Origin: Hermodice carunculata
Lineage: Eukaryota; Annelida; Polychaeta; Eunicida; Amphinomidae
Direction of reading: 5' to 3'
Length of the DNA: 64,000 bases
NCBI GenBank assembly: GCA_964020975.1
Contig: OZ026626.1
Location: forward strand, 10,173,060-10,237,059
In this document: positions 62,027-64,000 of the stretch, piece by piece
How the letters are laid out: the number at the start of each line of letters is the position of its first letter
How positions within the stretch are numbered: the first letter of the stretch is position 1
Translations under genes and position numbers: made by a program
The notes under the pieces: generated by a model
Seen by the model: the letters and a program-made list of their open reading frames with translations, nothing else
Told to the model about the DNA's origin: nothing
Databases searched by the model: none

Positions 62027-62194
62027 CTGTGCAGTGGAACCAGTTTTGAAAAAAAGAACTGCACCATAACCCTCATAGTTTAAGTCCCAGTGCAATAACT
62101 TTGCCCTTCTTTCCAGGTGTTTCTGTATATTCCTCCGATGTTCTATTTTCTGCTTTAAAAAGCGTACCTCAATAGAGATGTCTTGAAACATACT
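62027..62194 (-). CDS. candidate internal exon, unknown protein
   Basis: A 168-nt, 56-codon interval open in one minus-strand frame lies between GTGACAG (acceptor, weak pyrimidine tract) and CAG/GTAATA (donor), in phase 0 at both ends. The peptide is strongly coding-like: SMFQDISIEVRFLKQKIEHR, a basic helix, then LLHWDLNYEGYGAVLFF. No family is recognised. Its partner exons were not found. It lies beyond the 3' end of the gene at 63.6 kb, so it should be a separate gene. Confidence 0.35.
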
Positions 62195-63520
62195 CTGTCA
62201 CAAATTCTATCAGTAACATCAGTTGGTTTCTCGAGGAGTTTCTTTGATAAAAATCAAACCATAGAACTATATTTATGTCCCTACTCACTTGTTTACATAG
62301 TGTCAATCATGTTTACCATCACAATATTTGAATTGCTCAAGTATATTGGTTTACACAGAAATTCTTGGTCAATAAAATGGACAAAATAAAATTTCTAAAT
62401 TGTCGCGACCGTCACATCTAACCACGTATACATACGCGGAAACATTATCGCTGCTATCCATAAGTAGATAAGTTGCCAAGAGATGGAAACCACGTCAAAT
62501 GATCGCTGAATGCCACTTTAAGACAATCATCACTGCTCGCAATATCAAAGTCTTGACTCATATGACGTATCCATTAGTCCCAAGGAACAGAAGATCCACT
62601 TTGTCAAAGATATAAGCCAATATGTCGTTATTTTTTTAATCGCAGCGCCATATATTGAATATATTAGAGCGTCACGGTGCATGTAAGAACGCGATTTGGA
62701 AGCAGTTTGCCAAACGACAAAAGCAGACCCATCCTATAAGCTCTGCTAACAGAAATATCAGCTGAGCTAAAATGAAATTAAAGGACTTTTCGAATGTAAG
62801 AAATTTTCTATTACAAAGAAAACGCCACTGGGATCCCTGTGTGAGTGGTCTGTCAGCTAGATAGGAAAGGGTTGTACGTAGCTGTTACCATCTACACATG
62901 CAGGTCCCCGTATATTTAAATATACGTTCTGGGTGTCATAGCAACTATAGAGATGCAGTTTTAATTGATAAACATGTAAAGGGTCACCTGTTGTCAAAGT
63001 TTGTGAAAATGTCAATTGTACGCTTGTGAAATGCAGTCATACGACTTGAACAAGATTTTCATTTGTATAAAATTCGTATATACTGCTCGGGATAAAAAGA
63101 TGCCATCCCCATTCTAAATATGCCTTTATATGGAAAATATGGGTGTGCAGCCTCCCAACAACAACAGCTAAAAAGGTCGTTTCAAGGACCACCATTTCCT
63201 TCCAAAAAAGATGTGAAAAGCATGGGGAAATAAAATAAACAAATTCCCCCACGAACATCCTCATAACACGTGCATAAGGTTGAACAGGGTGGGGGGGTGG
63301 TATCTTTTTACCCCCAGAAGTATATTTCGGACAAAAGTAATGTGTTGTTTTTTGTTGTTTTTTTTGTCAAAATTAGATGCCATCGCAGCCACCAGTTTGG
63401 CTATGGTAATTTTTCATAAATATGTACTACATATATGCTTTACATTTGCAATAATCATTTTTCTATGCAGTATTTCTGAGTTAAATTGAACAATTAGGAA
63501 AACTGACAGGAGTCGAGCAT
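62195..63520. other. no recognisable feature
   Basis: No gene or repeat identified; G-run at 63288. Confidence 0.3.
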
Positions 63521-64000
63521 TCACAATTTTGTTAAAATTTATTAAACGTCATCCAACATGGCTTACAAATGTCCTGTATACTGTATGGACATGCGAGTGT
63601 TAACCTTGGTCTTTGTTTCTACATTTCCGCAGTGCCGTGCTGTTAGTTTACAGCGTCCCAATCCATCTTCCCTGATGAAGAGCCTTGAACTTCAGACTTG
63701 TCTCCTGTCAAATAGCAAAGATATGGCAAATACACAATGAGCATTTTCATTGCAGACGTACATGAAACTTTGGAAAGCAAACGAAAGAATACCATGAGCT
63801 TATGCCACTTAAACAGGAGGAAATACGGACTGGCTATCAATATGATGAAACTAAGTATACTTACAGAAAAGGTAGTCAGTCAGAGAATTGAAGAACGTAT
63901 GACCATGGAAAGCTGTGGAAAAATAGAACAAAAAGTGATAAAGTATTTACCTTGGTCGTCAGGCTTCTTTAAGGCTGCTAGACGTTGATCCAATGTATCA
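63520..64000 (-). CDS. 3' end of a host gene (last two exons), partial
   Basis: On the minus strand the penultimate exon (64000-63951, extending past the window) encodes TLDQRLAALKKPDDQ and ends AAG/GTAAAT. The last exon starts after TATTTGACAG at 63704 and gives GDKSEVQGSSSGKMDWDAVN, then TAA at 63645-63643. The split Gly codon joins the exons in frame. An AATAAA (minus strand, 63543-63538) lies about 100 nt after the stop, giving a short 3' UTR. The C-terminal tail is hydrophilic and serine-rich, ending in an acidic/aromatic DWDAVN. I do not recognise the protein. The structure (frame, splice sites, stop, poly(A) signal) makes this the most securely defined host gene end in the window. Confidence 0.7.
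63538..63543 (-). promoter_or_regulatory. polyadenylation signal AATAAA
   Basis: TTTATT on the plus strand, i.e. AATAAA on the minus strand, about 100 nt downstream of the TAA of the right-edge gene. Confidence 0.6.

Overview
The window looks like repeat-saturated, AT-rich DNA from a marine invertebrate animal. Evidence for this: GT-AG introns, canonical AATAAA signals, several LINE clades, a Penelope-like element, a Ty3/Gypsy fossil, P-type transposase remnants, a CARD-like exon, and dense microsatellites. A non-vertebrate deuterostome (echinoderm, hemichordate or cephalochordate) or a lophotrochozoan would fit. I cannot name the species from sequence alone.

Layout. 1-2.2 kb: a minus-strand exon that starts a CARD-like protein (236-379), an LTR-like repeat, and a candidate plus-strand first coding exon (2014-2177). 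4.7-9.7 kb: a heavily decayed Ty3/Gypsy fossil carrying a short hAT-type MITE. 9.86-12.6 kb: two truncated LINEs abutting head to head. 13-18.3 kb: a small MITE, a Penelope-like reverse transcriptase fragment, a degenerate satellite of about 80 bp period, and a second LTR-like repeat interrupted by a 458-bp MITE. 18.3-21.9 kb: members of an interspersed family built from about 143-bp core units rich in AGGTCA.

23.7-28.8 kb (plus strand): a PIF1-family helicase locus with recognisable exons, including one GC-AG intron. It is followed in frame by an acidic protein of unknown function and then by a PHD-finger ORF with its own AATAAA. It converges on a decayed P-element-type transposase at 31.66-29.9 kb (minus strand). 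The helicase and the transposase are both broken, but the 380-codon unknown domain and the PHD ORF are still open. This cassette is the most unusual part of the window.

31.7-35.4 kb: LINE remnants and TA-rich microsatellites. 37.5-43.7 kb: short tandem repeats and two near full-length copies of the AGGTCA family. 44.9-48.5 kb: microsatellites, a 33-bp minisatellite that can encode 11-residue repeats, a tRNA-like remnant, and a second copy of the 458-bp MITE. 49.5-59.5 kb: LINE fragments, a LINE split by a 2.1-kb insertion flanked by a 10-bp duplication, and a nearly intact CR1-like LINE with a PHD finger and one nonsense codon. 60-64 kb: a long hairpin and minus-strand host exons, including the well-defined 3' end of a gene that runs off the right edge.

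Few host genes are visible. Most of the interest lies in nested mobile elements and in the helicase/unknown-domain/PHD/transposase neighbourhood. All coordinates of repeats and exons were judged by eye and may be off by a few bases.
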